From Nitrospirota bacterium (GTDB lineage Bacteria; Nitrospirota_A; Leptospirillia; Leptospirillales; Leptospirillaceae): 26,572 nt of DNA. The position numbers were made by a program, and so were the translations under genes. Below, in pieces: positions 14,554 through 22,634 of this stretch (its first letter is position 1; each line of letters begins with the position of its first letter). Below the pieces are notes generated by a model. That model did not search any database and had not been told where the DNA came from. It saw only the letters and a list, made by a program, of their open reading frames with translations. The stretch lies in contig JAJYPO010000012.1 of the NCBI GenBank assembly GCA_021795275.1, forward strand, positions 1 through 26,572, given 5' to 3'.

Positions 14554-15561
14554 ATGAAAATCCTGGTCACCGGCGCCGCCGGATTCATCGGATCGACCCT
14601 CTCCCACCGGCTTCTCGCGATGGGGCATTCGGTGGTGGGTCTCGACAATCTCAATGATTACTATGACGTCTCTCTCAAGGAGGCGCGTCTCTCCCGCCTC
14701 CTCTCCCGGGAGGGATTCGCCTTCCACCGGATGGACATCGTAGATCGCCCGGCCACGCTGGATCTCTTCGAACGGGAACAGTTCCCGGTAGTCTACAATT
14801 TGGCCGCCCAGGTGGGGGTCCGGTACGCGCTGGAGAACCCCTTCGCCTACATCGATACCAACCTCGTCGGCTTCGGAAATATCCTCGAAGGCGCCCTCCG
14901 GGCGAAAACCCGCCATCTGATCTACGCATCTTCAAGTTCGGTTTACGGGGCCAACACTCTTCAACCATTTTCCGAACACCATTCGACCGAGCATCCGATC
15001 TCCCTTTACGCCGCCACCAAGAAGGCCAACGAGATGATGGCCCACAGCTATGCCCACATCCACCGGCTCCCGGTGACGGGGCTCAGGTTTTTTACTGTCT
15101 ACGGCCCCTGGGGCCGTCCGGACATGGCCCTCTTCAAGTTCGCCAACCTGATCGTGAAGGACAAGCCCATCCCGGTCTTCGGGGAAGGGAAGCTGATAAG
15201 GGACTTCACCTTTGTCGACGACATCGTGGAGAGCCTTGTTCGCCTCCTCGACCAGCCTCCGGCTCCTTCCCCCTCCTGGAATTCTAAAGATCCCGATCCG
15301 GCTACCAGCGCCGCTCCCTACCGGATCTACAATATCGGAAACCGGAACCCCGTCCTCCTCATGCGCTACATCGAAGTTCTAGAGGAGTGCCTGGGGAAAA
15401 AGGCGATCAAGGAATTTCTTCCTAGACAAGCGGGGGATATGGATTCAACCTGGGCCGACACCTCCGAGCTCGAAGCCCTGACGGGCTTCACCCCGGCCAC
15501 CTCGATCGAGACCGGGATCGGGCGATTCGTCGACTGGTACCGGGAGTACTACAAGATCTGA
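14554..15561 (+). CDS. NAD-dependent nucleotide-sugar epimerase (UDP-glucuronate 4-epimerase-like)
   Basis: A 335-residue extended SDR enzyme that interconverts UDP-sugars for polysaccharide synthesis. It starts MKILVTGAAGFIGSTLSHRL (GxxGxxG NAD motif) and continues VVGLDNLNDYYDVSLKEARL, the stretch typical of UDP-glucuronate 4-epimerases (CapI/LspL type). The active site is SSSSVYG with YAATKKANE (Tyr and Lys of YxxxK). RFFTVYGPWGRPDMALFKF and RDFTFVDDIVESLVRLL follow, as in that subfamily. The ATG at 14554 has GCGAGG upstream and lies 46 nt after the predicted sigma-54 transcription start. A hairpin terminator follows at 15590. Galactose-type C4 epimerisation is secure; the exact UDP-sugar is inferred. 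Confidence 0.9.
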   Translation: MKILVTGAAGFIGSTLSHRLLAMGHSVVGLDNLNDYYDVSLKEARLSRLLSREGFAFHRMDIVDRPATLDLFEREQFPVVYNLAAQVGVRYALENPFAYIDTNLVGFGNILEGALRAKTRHLIYASSSSVYGANTLQPFSEHHSTEHPISLYAATKKANEMMAHSYAHIHRLPVTGLRFFTVYGPWGRPDMALFKFANLIVKDKPIPVFGEGKLIRDFTFVDDIVESLVRLLDQPPAPSPSWNSKDPDPATSAAPYRIYNIGNRNPVLLMRYIEVLEECLGKKAIKEFLPRQAGDMDSTWADTSELEALTGFTPATSIETGIGRFVDWYREYYKI

Positions 15562-15589
15562 CAGACCGGACTTCCGATTCTCAGTAATA

Positions 15590-15613
15590 TCCCTTAAAGG
15601 GAGCATTTTTTCT
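15590..15613 (+). terminator. Rho-independent terminator after the epimerase gene
   Basis: TCCCT-TAA-AGGGA (15590-15602) is followed by GCA and TTTTTT, just 28 nt after the epimerase stop codon. Confidence 0.5.
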
Positions 15614-15660
15614 GGGAGTGCCTCGGACAACCCTCGCGCGGACAGGGGAAATCTGAAATA

Positions 15661-16400
15661 ATGGGGGTGCTTCGAACGGAACCCACACCGGACGCGACGC
15701 GGGAAAGGAAGTATGGCCAGGGCGAATCTTCTCAAGACATCGAACTTTCCTTCTCCGAACTTGTCGGAAACGGGAAACGCTACCGAGTTCCTCTCTTCCG
15801 GCGGGACTATTCCTGGACGGAGGAGCAATGGGAGGATCTCTGGAGTGGTTTCGCGGAAGTCGAGGAACGGTCCGACTCCCTCCCCTACATGGGGACGCTC
15901 GTGGTCGAGGCCCGCTCCGACCGGGATTTCGATGTGATCGACGGGCAGCAGCGTCTCGCCACCCTGAGCCTTCTTGTCCTTGCGGTCATCGCGACCATCG
16001 GGAATCTCGGAGAGAGGGGGGCGGAACAAGAGGCCAACCGGGACCGGGCGAGCCACCTCCGGAACCGGTTCATCGGCGAAAAGGACCCCGCCTCCCTGCT
16101 CGAAAGCAGCAAGCTCTTTTTGAACGAGACCGACGACGCCTTCTACCTGGACACCCTGGTCCAGCTTCGCGCTCCCCTCAATCCACGCAGACTCCCACGG
16201 TCCTCCTCCCGGCTCCTCTGGGACTGTTTCGAGTGGTTCCGAAAAAAGGCGGAGGACAGGTCCCGCACGGGGGGAGAGGCCCTGGCCTCCCTGATTTCCG
16301 AAGAGCCCTCGGCCGCCGTTTTCTCTTCATCCTGATCACGGTGGAGGATGAACTGTCCGCCTATCCGGTCTTCGAGACGTTGGCCGCCCGCCCTCCTCGG
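15661..16400 (+). pseudogene. Decayed DUF262/GmrSD-type defence gene
   Basis: Only the N-terminal third of a GmrSD-like (DUF262) protein remains, from a family of modification-dependent anti-phage enzymes usually over 550 residues long. The core is clear: YRVPLFRRDYSWTEEQWEDLW, YMGTLVVEA, and the DGQQR motif in DVIDGQQRLATLSLLVL. Two frame breaks are visible. The best start, ATG 15713 after AAAGGAAG (MARANLLKT...), is in a different frame from the body, so a shift lies near 15740. A second shift near 16310 moves the expected FILITVEDELSAYPVFETL segment to another frame. After that the match stops abruptly near 16385, where the rest of the gene is missing. It cannot be functional. Confidence 0.8.
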
Positions 16401-16482
16401 ACGGCAACAGGAGCGCCAGGAAAAGAGGTCTGTTCACGTCTGGAGAGCGAATTTTCGGAAATTCAAACCCATGAGGGTGCAG

Positions 16483-17394
16483 ATGGTCTCGGAAACGACA
16501 GACATGAAGACTGAAGACACCCCGGAAAAACGGGTCGAAGCCCTGATCAGAAAGCGCTGGGAAACCTACAACCGGGAATGGATGGGAGAGGAGCGGTTCG
16601 AGGCCCTGGTCAAAAGCAAGGTACAGAGTCCGGTGCTCCAGAAGCGCCACGTCTCCTTCCTGGAAAGTACGGTGGGATCCCTTTCGGGGCTGGCCGTCCT
16701 CGACCTGGGCTGCGGGGAAGGCGGCTTCGTGGTGGCGCTCCGGGAAAAGGGGGCCCGGGTCGTGGGGGTGGATCTCTCGATGGACGCCCTCGAGATCGCC
16801 CGCGTTCAGCTTCTGGCCCGTCCATCACTGGGTCCTCCCGGGATCCTGGGCCAGGTCGAAGGGCATCACCTTCCTTTTCCCGACAACACCTTCGACCTCG
16901 TCACCTCCGTCGACACGCTCGAGCACATCCCGGATCTTCCGGGCTTCTTCCGGGAGGTGAGCCGGGTGCTAAAAAAGGGGGGGCGGTTCTATGCCAACAC
17001 CCCCAACCGCCATTGGCCCTACGAGACCCACTGCCGGATGTATTTCCTGCACTGGGTGCCACTCTCCCTTCGACCGGGCCTCGTCCGGACCTTCTTCCCG
17101 AAGCGGATCAAGAAGATCGAGAAGCTCCGCTGGCTCGAGGCACTGAACCTCCAGACGCCGGGGGAGCTCACCGCCCTGTCCGGCCGCTATTTCTCTGGCC
17201 GGGAGCCCTACTCCCGGGTTCTACTGAATCGCTACAGGAACGACGCCCACCAGGGAGACCTTCAAAAGAAAGGGGTCCGGGGAGGCCTCATCCGGACCTT
17301 CCTGGGGGTGGCCCGGATCCCCGTCCTCAACCTTTTCATCGAGGCCGTGGTCGGGCGCTACTCCCCCGAGATCATTCTGGTGGCAAAAAAGTAG
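16483..17394 (+). CDS. Class I SAM-dependent methyltransferase
   Basis: A 303-residue methyltransferase. The SAM-binding motif I is LAVLDLGCGEGGFVVAL, followed by VVGVDLSMDALEIARVQL, HLPFPDNTFDLVTSVDTLEHIPD and VLKKGGRFYANTPNR, the order found in Methyltransf_11/UbiE-type enzymes. A basic, tryptophan-rich C-terminal region (~190-300) may bind the acceptor. I chose ATG 16483 (GAGG 6 nt upstream); an ATG at 16504 would also keep the whole domain. The acceptor is unknown. The setting among sugar genes makes polysaccharide or lipid-carbohydrate methylation a reasonable guess only. It converges on the glycosyltransferase gene downstream. Confidence 0.88.
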   Translation: MVSETTDMKTEDTPEKRVEALIRKRWETYNREWMGEERFEALVKSKVQSPVLQKRHVSFLESTVGSLSGLAVLDLGCGEGGFVVALREKGARVVGVDLSMDALEIARVQLLARPSLGPPGILGQVEGHHLPFPDNTFDLVTSVDTLEHIPDLPGFFREVSRVLKKGGRFYANTPNRHWPYETHCRMYFLHWVPLSLRPGLVRTFFPKRIKKIEKLRWLEALNLQTPGELTALSGRYFSGREPYSRVLLNRYRNDAHQGDLQKKGVRGGLIRTFLGVARIPVLNLFIEAVVGRYSPEIILVAKK

Positions 17395-17408
17395 CGGGAA
17401 AGCGCCCC

Positions 17409-17428
17409 GGGAGAGACGCCTCTCTCCC
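17409..17428. terminator. Hairpin between convergent genes
   Basis: GGGAGAGA/TCTCTCCC forms a perfect 8-bp stem with a CGCC loop, 14 nt after the methyltransferase stop and 9 nt from the end of the convergent glycosyltransferase gene. It could end transcription from both sides, although no T-tract follows. Confidence 0.45.
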
Positions 17429-17436
17429 GATCCCTG

Positions 17437-18441
17437 TCAGAGCCCCCGGCCGAATCGCCCCGCCATGCCGTCCCGCCACCCCCGGATTAGCCACCGGAAC
17501 CCCTCGAGTTTCCTGTCCCGGTTCTGGAGGATGTTGAGGGCGTAGTCTGCGAACTTCACCCCCAGGTAGAAGGAGCGGGTGGCCCGGTCCTTCGGGACCA
17601 GGCGGTCGAAGGTCTCCTTGAAGAGGAAGGCGTTGCGCATCCCATAGTAGAGGCTCCGGTTCGAGATGGGGGCATATCCCTTTGGGGCGTCCGCCTTCTT
17701 TGTGACGAACGGATCCCGGAGATAGAGGACCGGGGTGTGGAAATGGGCCATGAACCCGTAGAGGGAGTCATCCATCCCGATGAAGAAGCGCCGGTCGGGA
17801 TAGCCCAGGACGTCCACGATGCTGCGGTGGACCAGCATCCCCTCGAAGCATCCGGTGTTGGTGGTGCAGAAGGCGAATCCTTTCTTGAAGGAGGGGTCGT
17901 CCTGAAAGATGCGCCGACCCGTCCGGAGGTCGTAGTACCCCTCCCATTCGTGGACCACGCCGTTCCGGAAGTATTTGCGCGGGTGCAGGCACCGGGAGAT
18001 CTCGGAAAAAGAGAGAAGCCCTTCGAGGCATCCGGGGTCGGGCTCGATGTCGTCGTCCATGAGCCAGATCCAGTCGGCGCCTTCCAGATAGGCCCTCTTG
18101 AGCCCTTCGTGGAATCCCCCCGATCCCCCGGTATTCTCGTTCATCCGGAGAGCGAGGGTCGGGATTCCGCCCAGGAGCTTGGGCCGGGTCACGAACTCCT
18201 GGATGGCGGACGCGTGCTCTTGGGGCAGGCGGTCGACGATTCCCTGCTCGTAGAGGAGCGCTGGCGTCCCGTCTGTCGAGGCGTTGTCGACCAGGACCAG
18301 GCCGTCGACCGGATGGCTCTGGCGGGCGAGGCCAGAGAGGCATTCGAGGAGAAGGTCCTTGCGGTTGTAGGTGACCACCACGGCGACGACGGACTCCGTT
18401 CTCTTCTTCGATTCTGAAAAAAAACCCTTCGGCTCCGTCAC
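17437..18441 (-). CDS. GT2 glycosyltransferase, galactofuranosyl/rhamnosyltransferase-like
   Basis: A 334-residue GT-A fold transferase. The donor-binding start is VVAVVVTYNRKDLLLECLSG with LVDNASTDGT. The metal-binding triplet is in DWIWLMDDDIEPDPGCLEGL, and an acceptor-side acidic pair is in FFIGMDDSLYGFMA. This pattern is shared by GlfT2-type galactofuranosyltransferases and rhamnosyltransferases. A UDP-galactofuranose supply exists nearby (glf), which favours the first. The GTG start at 18441 overlaps the ATPase stop by 4 nt (GTGA), with GGGGAGGA upstream, so translation is coupled to the KGGVGR ATPase. A truncated, ATPase-fused duplicate lies at 10538-11148. The catalytic motifs are intact, so this copy is probably active. 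Confidence 0.85.
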   Translation of the reverse strand: MTEPKGFFSESKKRTESVVAVVVTYNRKDLLLECLSGLARQSHPVDGLVLVDNASTDGTPALLYEQGIVDRLPQEHASAIQEFVTRPKLLGGIPTLALRMNENTGGSGGFHEGLKRAYLEGADWIWLMDDDIEPDPGCLEGLLSFSEISRCLHPRKYFRNGVVHEWEGYYDLRTGRRIFQDDPSFKKGFAFCTTNTGCFEGMLVHRSIVDVLGYPDRRFFIGMDDSLYGFMAHFHTPVLYLRDPFVTKKADAPKGYAPISNRSLYYGMRNAFLFKETFDRLVPKDRATRSFYLGVKFADYALNILQNRDRKLEGFRWLIRGWRDGMAGRFGRGL

Positions 18442-19766
18442 CCGACATTCCTCCCCACCGTTCGTCCTAACGTTCGTTGCACAGGATCCTTTACAAGGGC
18501 GGTATTCAGTCCGTCAAGCAAAGGGCCGAAGACCAGTCCGACCTCCCGGGAGTCGACGGACTCCAGACGGGAGTGGAGGGATCTGAGCGAAGAAAACCCC
18601 CGGTCACGGAGAATCGGCCAAGGACAATGCGGGGCCGTCTCGTCCGATTCCTCGAAGGTACAAAGATCGTCCCCCGCCTCTCCCGGAGGAATTTCGTCGT
18701 ACGCCGGAAGGAAGAGGTCATAGCCGTTTTCCCGAAGACGTTCGAAGAAGTTTTTCGTTCCGGTGTCCGGAACCATAGCCCCCACGATCTGCACTTTTGT
18801 CCGGACCTCTTTGGTGACCCCCGACCTCTTCCAGCTGTCGAACAGGATGCGGTATCCCGACCAGGTTGGGGCCCCGCCCACGGCAAAGAGAAGGACGAGC
18901 GTCTCTCCCAGAGAGGTCACGCAGACCGAGGCGACCTCCCCGAACCCCGCCCGGGAGTCCAGGAGGATCACGTCGGGCTTCCGCCGGGTCTCAAGTTGTC
19001 CGATCAGGATGGAAAGGCGTTCGGACCACCCCGTTCGGGTCCCGTCGGAGGAGACCTTCGGCATGAAGACCCGGCCGAGCTTCGAGACGTACTCTCCAGG
19101 ATTCCTTCCGTGGTCGGGAACCACATAGATGTCCCCATCGCGGGAGAGAGAGCTCGCGGCGGTCAGTCCCTCGAAAACGGTCTGGCCGTCGTCGCCCAGA
19201 TCCTCCACGAGCCAATCGGCAAGGCCATATTCGGGTCTCCGGTCTTCGGGAAGCAATGACCCGGAAAGACCGCGTGACTCGAGATCGAGATCCAGAACCA
19301 GAACCGGGATCCTCTTCCCGGACTGCGCCAGATTCAGGGCGGAGACGGCAACGGCGGTCGAGCGTCCGACGCCTCCCGTGATCGAAAAGAAGACGATGCG
19401 CGGGGTTCCGGAGGATTCGGGGGCGATGGCCGTCCAGGGAGTCTCCGTGACAAGGCGGTCGACCACCCGTACCCCTTCGAGGGGGAAGACCGGCGCTCCG
19501 CCGATGACGTCCCCCACATCCTCTTCGAAATGAAGAAGGATATTCTCCCGGGCGGCATGGGGGCCGAGCGCGCTCGTCATGGAATGGCAGACGGATCGAA
19601 GAAGGGCCATCGACGCGTCGTTCGATCGGAGAGAAACGGGGACGATCAGCCTCACACGGCCGTTCAGGTCCCGTTTGAGGAGGAAAGGAGCGAGGGCGGG
19701 AAGACGGGCGAAAAAAGTCCCGAGAATATCGGCGATGCTGGGAAGAATCCGGTCGAATGTTGTCAC
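18438..19766 (-). CDS. KGGVGR-type ParA/MinD-like ATPase (copy 2, full length)
   Basis: A 442-residue SIMIBI-class ATPase. The N-terminal ~130 residues (TTFDRILPSIADILG..., a beta-rich region with NGRVRLIVPVSL) precede the nucleotide domain. The deviant Walker A reads SITGGVGRSTAVAVSALNLA. In this family the site is normally KGGVGRS, and here the first lysine has become threonine (ACG for AAG in copy 1), so neither usual lysine remains. VLVLDLDLESRGLSGSLLP and DVILLDSRAGFGEVA (switch regions) follow. The real start is GTG 19766, aligned with the ATG of copy 1; the frame further upstream is shadow of zeta remnants. The gene is coupled to the glycosyltransferase by a GTGA overlap, which suggests a localisation or control role like MinD-type BcsQ. 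That role, and whether it still hydrolyses ATP, are inferences. Confidence 0.82.
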   Translation of the reverse strand: MTTFDRILPSIADILGTFFARLPALAPFLLKRDLNGRVRLIVPVSLRSNDASMALLRSVCHSMTSALGPHAARENILLHFEEDVGDVIGGAPVFPLEGVRVVDRLVTETPWTAIAPESSGTPRIVFFSITGGVGRSTAVAVSALNLAQSGKRIPVLVLDLDLESRGLSGSLLPEDRRPEYGLADWLVEDLGDDGQTVFEGLTAASSLSRDGDIYVVPDHGRNPGEYVSKLGRVFMPKVSSDGTRTGWSERLSILIGQLETRRKPDVILLDSRAGFGEVASVCVTSLGETLVLLFAVGGAPTWSGYRILFDSWKRSGVTKEVRTKVQIVGAMVPDTGTKNFFERLRENGYDLFLPAYDEIPPGEAGDDLCTFEESDETAPHCPWPILRDRGFSSLRSLHSRLESVDSREVGLVFGPLLDGLNTALVKDPVQRTLGRTVGRNVG

Positions 19767-19910
19767 AGGAGCCCTTCCCGACGAGTCCCCGGACTTCGTC
19801 GGCCCCGTTTTTGTGGGTCCTTGTCCGGACGAGATCGAAATGTATGCGAGGAACGTATCGTTTGGAAATAGAGCCGTCGGAAAAAGGGTTAGAGAGATGG
19901 TTGGCGTGGG
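19767..19910 (-). pseudogene. Zeta-like protein C-terminal remnant (copy 2)
   Basis: The frame upstream of the ATPase reads SNPFSDGSISKRYVPRIHFD, then RTRTHKNGADEVRGLVGK. It aligns with the last ~45 residues of the zeta-like protein at 11682-12227 (PNPFSDWEIS...TRAHKEGADEVRRLVGK). About ten bases are deleted just before the end, so the original stop is lost. Upstream of ~19910 no match and no P-loop can be found. Confidence 0.7.
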
Positions 19911-20293
19911 CCAGGCGCATTCCAGAGTCCAAATATTTGGCAACGTCCCAATGCCTTCGTGGGCATCCATGAAACCGGTCGTCAACGGTCCTCCGGTGAT
20001 CGATTGCTGGGCAGTCTCGAGAGGCGGGTCCTAAAGCCGCTTTTCCTATCGCCCTATTTTCCATTAAAAATGGAAAGGTTGCGAGTCCCGACCGATTTTC
20101 CCCTTTTTTTCGGAAAAGGGTCTCTTGCCCGGAGAAATGCCGAAAGGCTCCTCCTCAGAATTTTTTTCGGCCTGTAAAGATTCCCGACACCCTTCCCGGG
20201 GCGGACAATTTCAGGGGGAAGCTTTTTTTCGCAAGGTTCTTTTCCGCTTTCTGACCGCGTTTAGTCGCCTCTTTCCCGATCAAAAGAAAAGCT
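19911..20293. other. Gene-free region between the ATPase module and the GT2 operon
   Basis: No gene seen. Two hairpins occur: TTTCCATT/AATGGAAA with an AAA loop near 20056-20075, and CCCTTTT/AAAAGGG near 20102-20120. T-rich runs are frequent. It contains the upstream flank of the sigma-54 promoter at 20294. Confidence 0.4.
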
Positions 20294-20310
20294 TTGGCAG
20301 TCTTCTTGCA
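20294..20310 (+). promoter_or_regulatory. Sigma-54 (-24/-12) promoter of the GT2 operon
   Basis: TTGGCAGTCTTCTTGCA is the closest of the three to the consensus, with GG (20296-20297) and GC (20308-20309) exactly 10 bp apart. Transcription would start near 20321, 39 nt before the ATG at 20360. This rules out the in-frame TTG at 20294 as the coding start. Confidence 0.82.
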
Positions 20311-20359
20311 TATCATTTTATTAATGACAAGCTTTAACCCTGTGAAAGGACGGAGTTTG

Positions 20360-21427
20360 ATGGCATCCCCTGAAATATCTGTAGTCATCACCTTTTTCCG
20401 GGAAGGCTCCCTCCTCCGGGAAACGGTGGAATCGGCGATGGGGCAGACCGCGAGCGATGTGGAAGTGGTCCTGGTGGACAACAACGCCGACCCGGTGACG
20501 CGGGAGATCGCGATGGATTTCGCGGCCCGCTATCCGGGGTCGGTCCGGTACGTCCACGAGCCCCTGCAGGGGGTCGCGGCTTCGAAGAACAGGGGGCTCA
20601 CGGAAAGCCGGGGACGGTTCGTGGCCATCCTGGACGGGGATGACCTGATGGCGCCGGAGCGTCTCCGGCTTCAGAGAGAGGCCTTTCTCGACAATCCCGG
20701 GACCGCGCTTGTGAGCACCTGGTACGACAGGGTCACGATGGACAACAAAACAGAGGTCAGAAAAGACGTCTCCCTGACCGAGCCCAGCATCTGGTACGAC
20801 ACCCAGGAAATCCTGAAGGAGCTCTTTCCCTGCGGGGAAAGCTCCGGGAGGGGCGAGACCCTCCATTTTCCGCTGATTTCGACCGCCTTCTTCGAGCGTG
20901 AGACGGCCCTCTCCGCCGGGGGGTTCGAGAACCGCTTCAATCCCCGCTGGTTCGAGGACATCGAGTTTTTTCTCCGGATGTACGCGAAGGGGGAGTTCGT
21001 CAAGGTGCCCCGGTCCCTGGTCCGCTACCGGATCTCCTCCCCCGAGGCGATGGAGATCAAGCAGCGCCAGATGGACTGGGTGGGTCTTTTCCGCCAGAGG
21101 GACCTTTTTTTCCGGATCCTGTGGGACCGTTTCGGATCGCCTTCCGAAAAGACGATGACGATCTTTCAGAGGCTCGCGGGGCTCTGGCTTCGCCACGAGA
21201 GCCTGAACTTCCTGCGCTACCGCGACGGCAAGGAGTTGGGAATCCGGATGCTCGAACGAGCCCTCCGGGCCGACACGAACTCCCGGAATACCTGGAAGCT
21301 CTGGGCCAAGACCAAGCTTCCCCAGGATCTTTATCCCAGGCTGTTCTGGTTCGGAACGTTCATGGAGGAAACCCTTCCCTCCTCGGCGACGAAGGAGCTG
21401 GTGGATTCGGTTTTTCTGGTGAAGTAG
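20360..21427 (+). CDS. GT2 glycosyltransferase, tandem copy 1
   Basis: A 355-residue GT-A transferase and first gene of a four-gene sigma-54-promoted operon. Donor-site motifs are SVVITFFREGSLLRETVESA, VVLVDNNADPVTRE and the metal-binding DGDD in FVAILDGDDLMAPERL. An acceptor-side FEDIEFFLRMYAKGEF segment follows (ED motif). The C-terminus shares the PRLFWF block with the other three. I chose ATG 20360, with AAGGA 9 nt upstream and placed after the promoter. It most resembles copy 4 (TFFREG, NADPxTR, DGDDLMAP). The sugar is not predictable. Confidence 0.9.
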   Translation: MASPEISVVITFFREGSLLRETVESAMGQTASDVEVVLVDNNADPVTREIAMDFAARYPGSVRYVHEPLQGVAASKNRGLTESRGRFVAILDGDDLMAPERLRLQREAFLDNPGTALVSTWYDRVTMDNKTEVRKDVSLTEPSIWYDTQEILKELFPCGESSGRGETLHFPLISTAFFERETALSAGGFENRFNPRWFEDIEFFLRMYAKGEFVKVPRSLVRYRISSPEAMEIKQRQMDWVGLFRQRDLFFRILWDRFGSPSEKTMTIFQRLAGLWLRHESLNFLRYRDGKELGIRMLERALRADTNSRNTWKLWAKTKLPQDLYPRLFWFGTFMEETLPSSATKELVDSVFLVK

Positions 21428-21502
21428 GTCCGGCCTCCTTCCGGATGCTGGAATCGGAAAAATAAGAAGATCAGGGACAATTATTATGAGAAAGGCACAA
21501 CC

Positions 21503-22615
21503 ATGACTCCTGCCGTCTCCGTCGTCATTCCGGTCCATAGCGGCGGCAAGCTATTGAAGCCCGCCATCGAGTCGGTCCTGAACCAGACCTTTCGGGACTT
21601 CGAAATCGTGCTCGTCGACAACAATGCCCCGGAGGAGACGGCCGGAATCGCCCGAGATTATGGCTCGAAATACCCGGACAGAATCCAAGTGTTCAAAGAA
21701 ACCCAGATGGGAGTGAGCGCGGCCCGGAACCTGGGGATCCGGATGGCCCGGGGAGAATACATCGCCCTTCTGGACGACGACGATGAGATGCTTCCGGAGA
21801 GACTCGAAAAGCAATATGCTGCCGCCAGGAACAAGCCAGAAATTTCCCTGTTCTTTTGCGGACAGCACAATGTCGACCGAAACGACGGGAGAGTCCTGCA
21901 AAAGGATATTTTTGGAGCTCAGGGAGGATGGAAGGAGTCCGAAGCCCCCATTCGAAAATTGGTGGCATCGATATTGCCGGACAGAGATATGGGTTCGTTT
22001 CAGTTCTCCTTTCCTTCAACCATGTTTTTCATGCGGGATAAGGCGGTTTCAGCGGGCCTGTTCGACACGAATCTTCTTCGGGACCAGGACAGCAATTTTT
22101 GCCTGCGGATGTTCTTCGAAGGAGATTTTTGGATGGTTCGGGAGGTGCTGACCCTGTTCAAGATGAGAACAGGAGAGGACAATCTGTTCCGGAATCCTGA
22201 CTTTATCAGCATGTATGTGCCTGATAGGTGCAGATATTATTTGTCGACTTCGGATTTCTTGAAGGAAAAAGATCCTTCTGTCGCTTCTCTTCTCGAGAAA
22301 ATGGCTTCGTACGAACTCAATGGTTTGGCCAGACACCTTATAAGGTTTGTCGAGGGAATCGAGGATCAGAATCTCATCCGGACCATGTTTTTTCTGGCTT
22401 GGAAAAAGTCTCCCTTGGAACATAGGTATTTCAAATCGTTTTTGAAAAGTCTCTTTCCTGTCAGATTTTATCCCCGACTATTCTGGTTTGAAAAGTTTCT
22501 TCCAGGGAGGATCGATCCCTCCATTTCGGGAAAGTACATGAAGGAAGTTTTTGATTCCTCCCAAGGGGTTCGGGTGGAATTGCGACAAGTGCGGCCTGAA
22601 AAGACAATTTACTGA
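21503..22615 (+). CDS. GT2 glycosyltransferase, tandem copy 2
   Basis: A 370-residue paralogue of its neighbours. It has SVVIPVHSGGKLLKPAIESV, IVLVDNNAPEETAG and the acidic cluster ALLDDDDEMLPERLEKQ, then RDQDSNFCLRMFFEGDF in the acceptor region, and PRLFWFEKFLPG near the end. The ATG at 21503 follows GAGAAAGG. The 75-nt gap from copy 1 holds only a small TCCGG/CCGGA hairpin and no promoter I can see, so it belongs to the same operon. The last third is noticeably less GC-rich than the first. Closest sister is copy 3 (both DDDD and PERLEKQ). Confidence 0.9.
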   Translation: MTPAVSVVIPVHSGGKLLKPAIESVLNQTFRDFEIVLVDNNAPEETAGIARDYGSKYPDRIQVFKETQMGVSAARNLGIRMARGEYIALLDDDDEMLPERLEKQYAAARNKPEISLFFCGQHNVDRNDGRVLQKDIFGAQGGWKESEAPIRKLVASILPDRDMGSFQFSFPSTMFFMRDKAVSAGLFDTNLLRDQDSNFCLRMFFEGDFWMVREVLTLFKMRTGEDNLFRNPDFISMYVPDRCRYYLSTSDFLKEKDPSVASLLEKMASYELNGLARHLIRFVEGIEDQNLIRTMFFLAWKKSPLEHRYFKSFLKSLFPVRFYPRLFWFEKFLPGRIDPSISGKYMKEVFDSSQGVRVELRQVRPEKTIY

Positions 22616-22634
22616 AGAGGAAGGAAGAATACGA

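Noticed and set aside
19767..19985. Longer N-terminus for the KGGVGR ATPase (start near 19985)
   Set aside because: The extra residues are a wrong-frame reading of the zeta-like remnant; copy 1 shows the start at the position equivalent to 19766.
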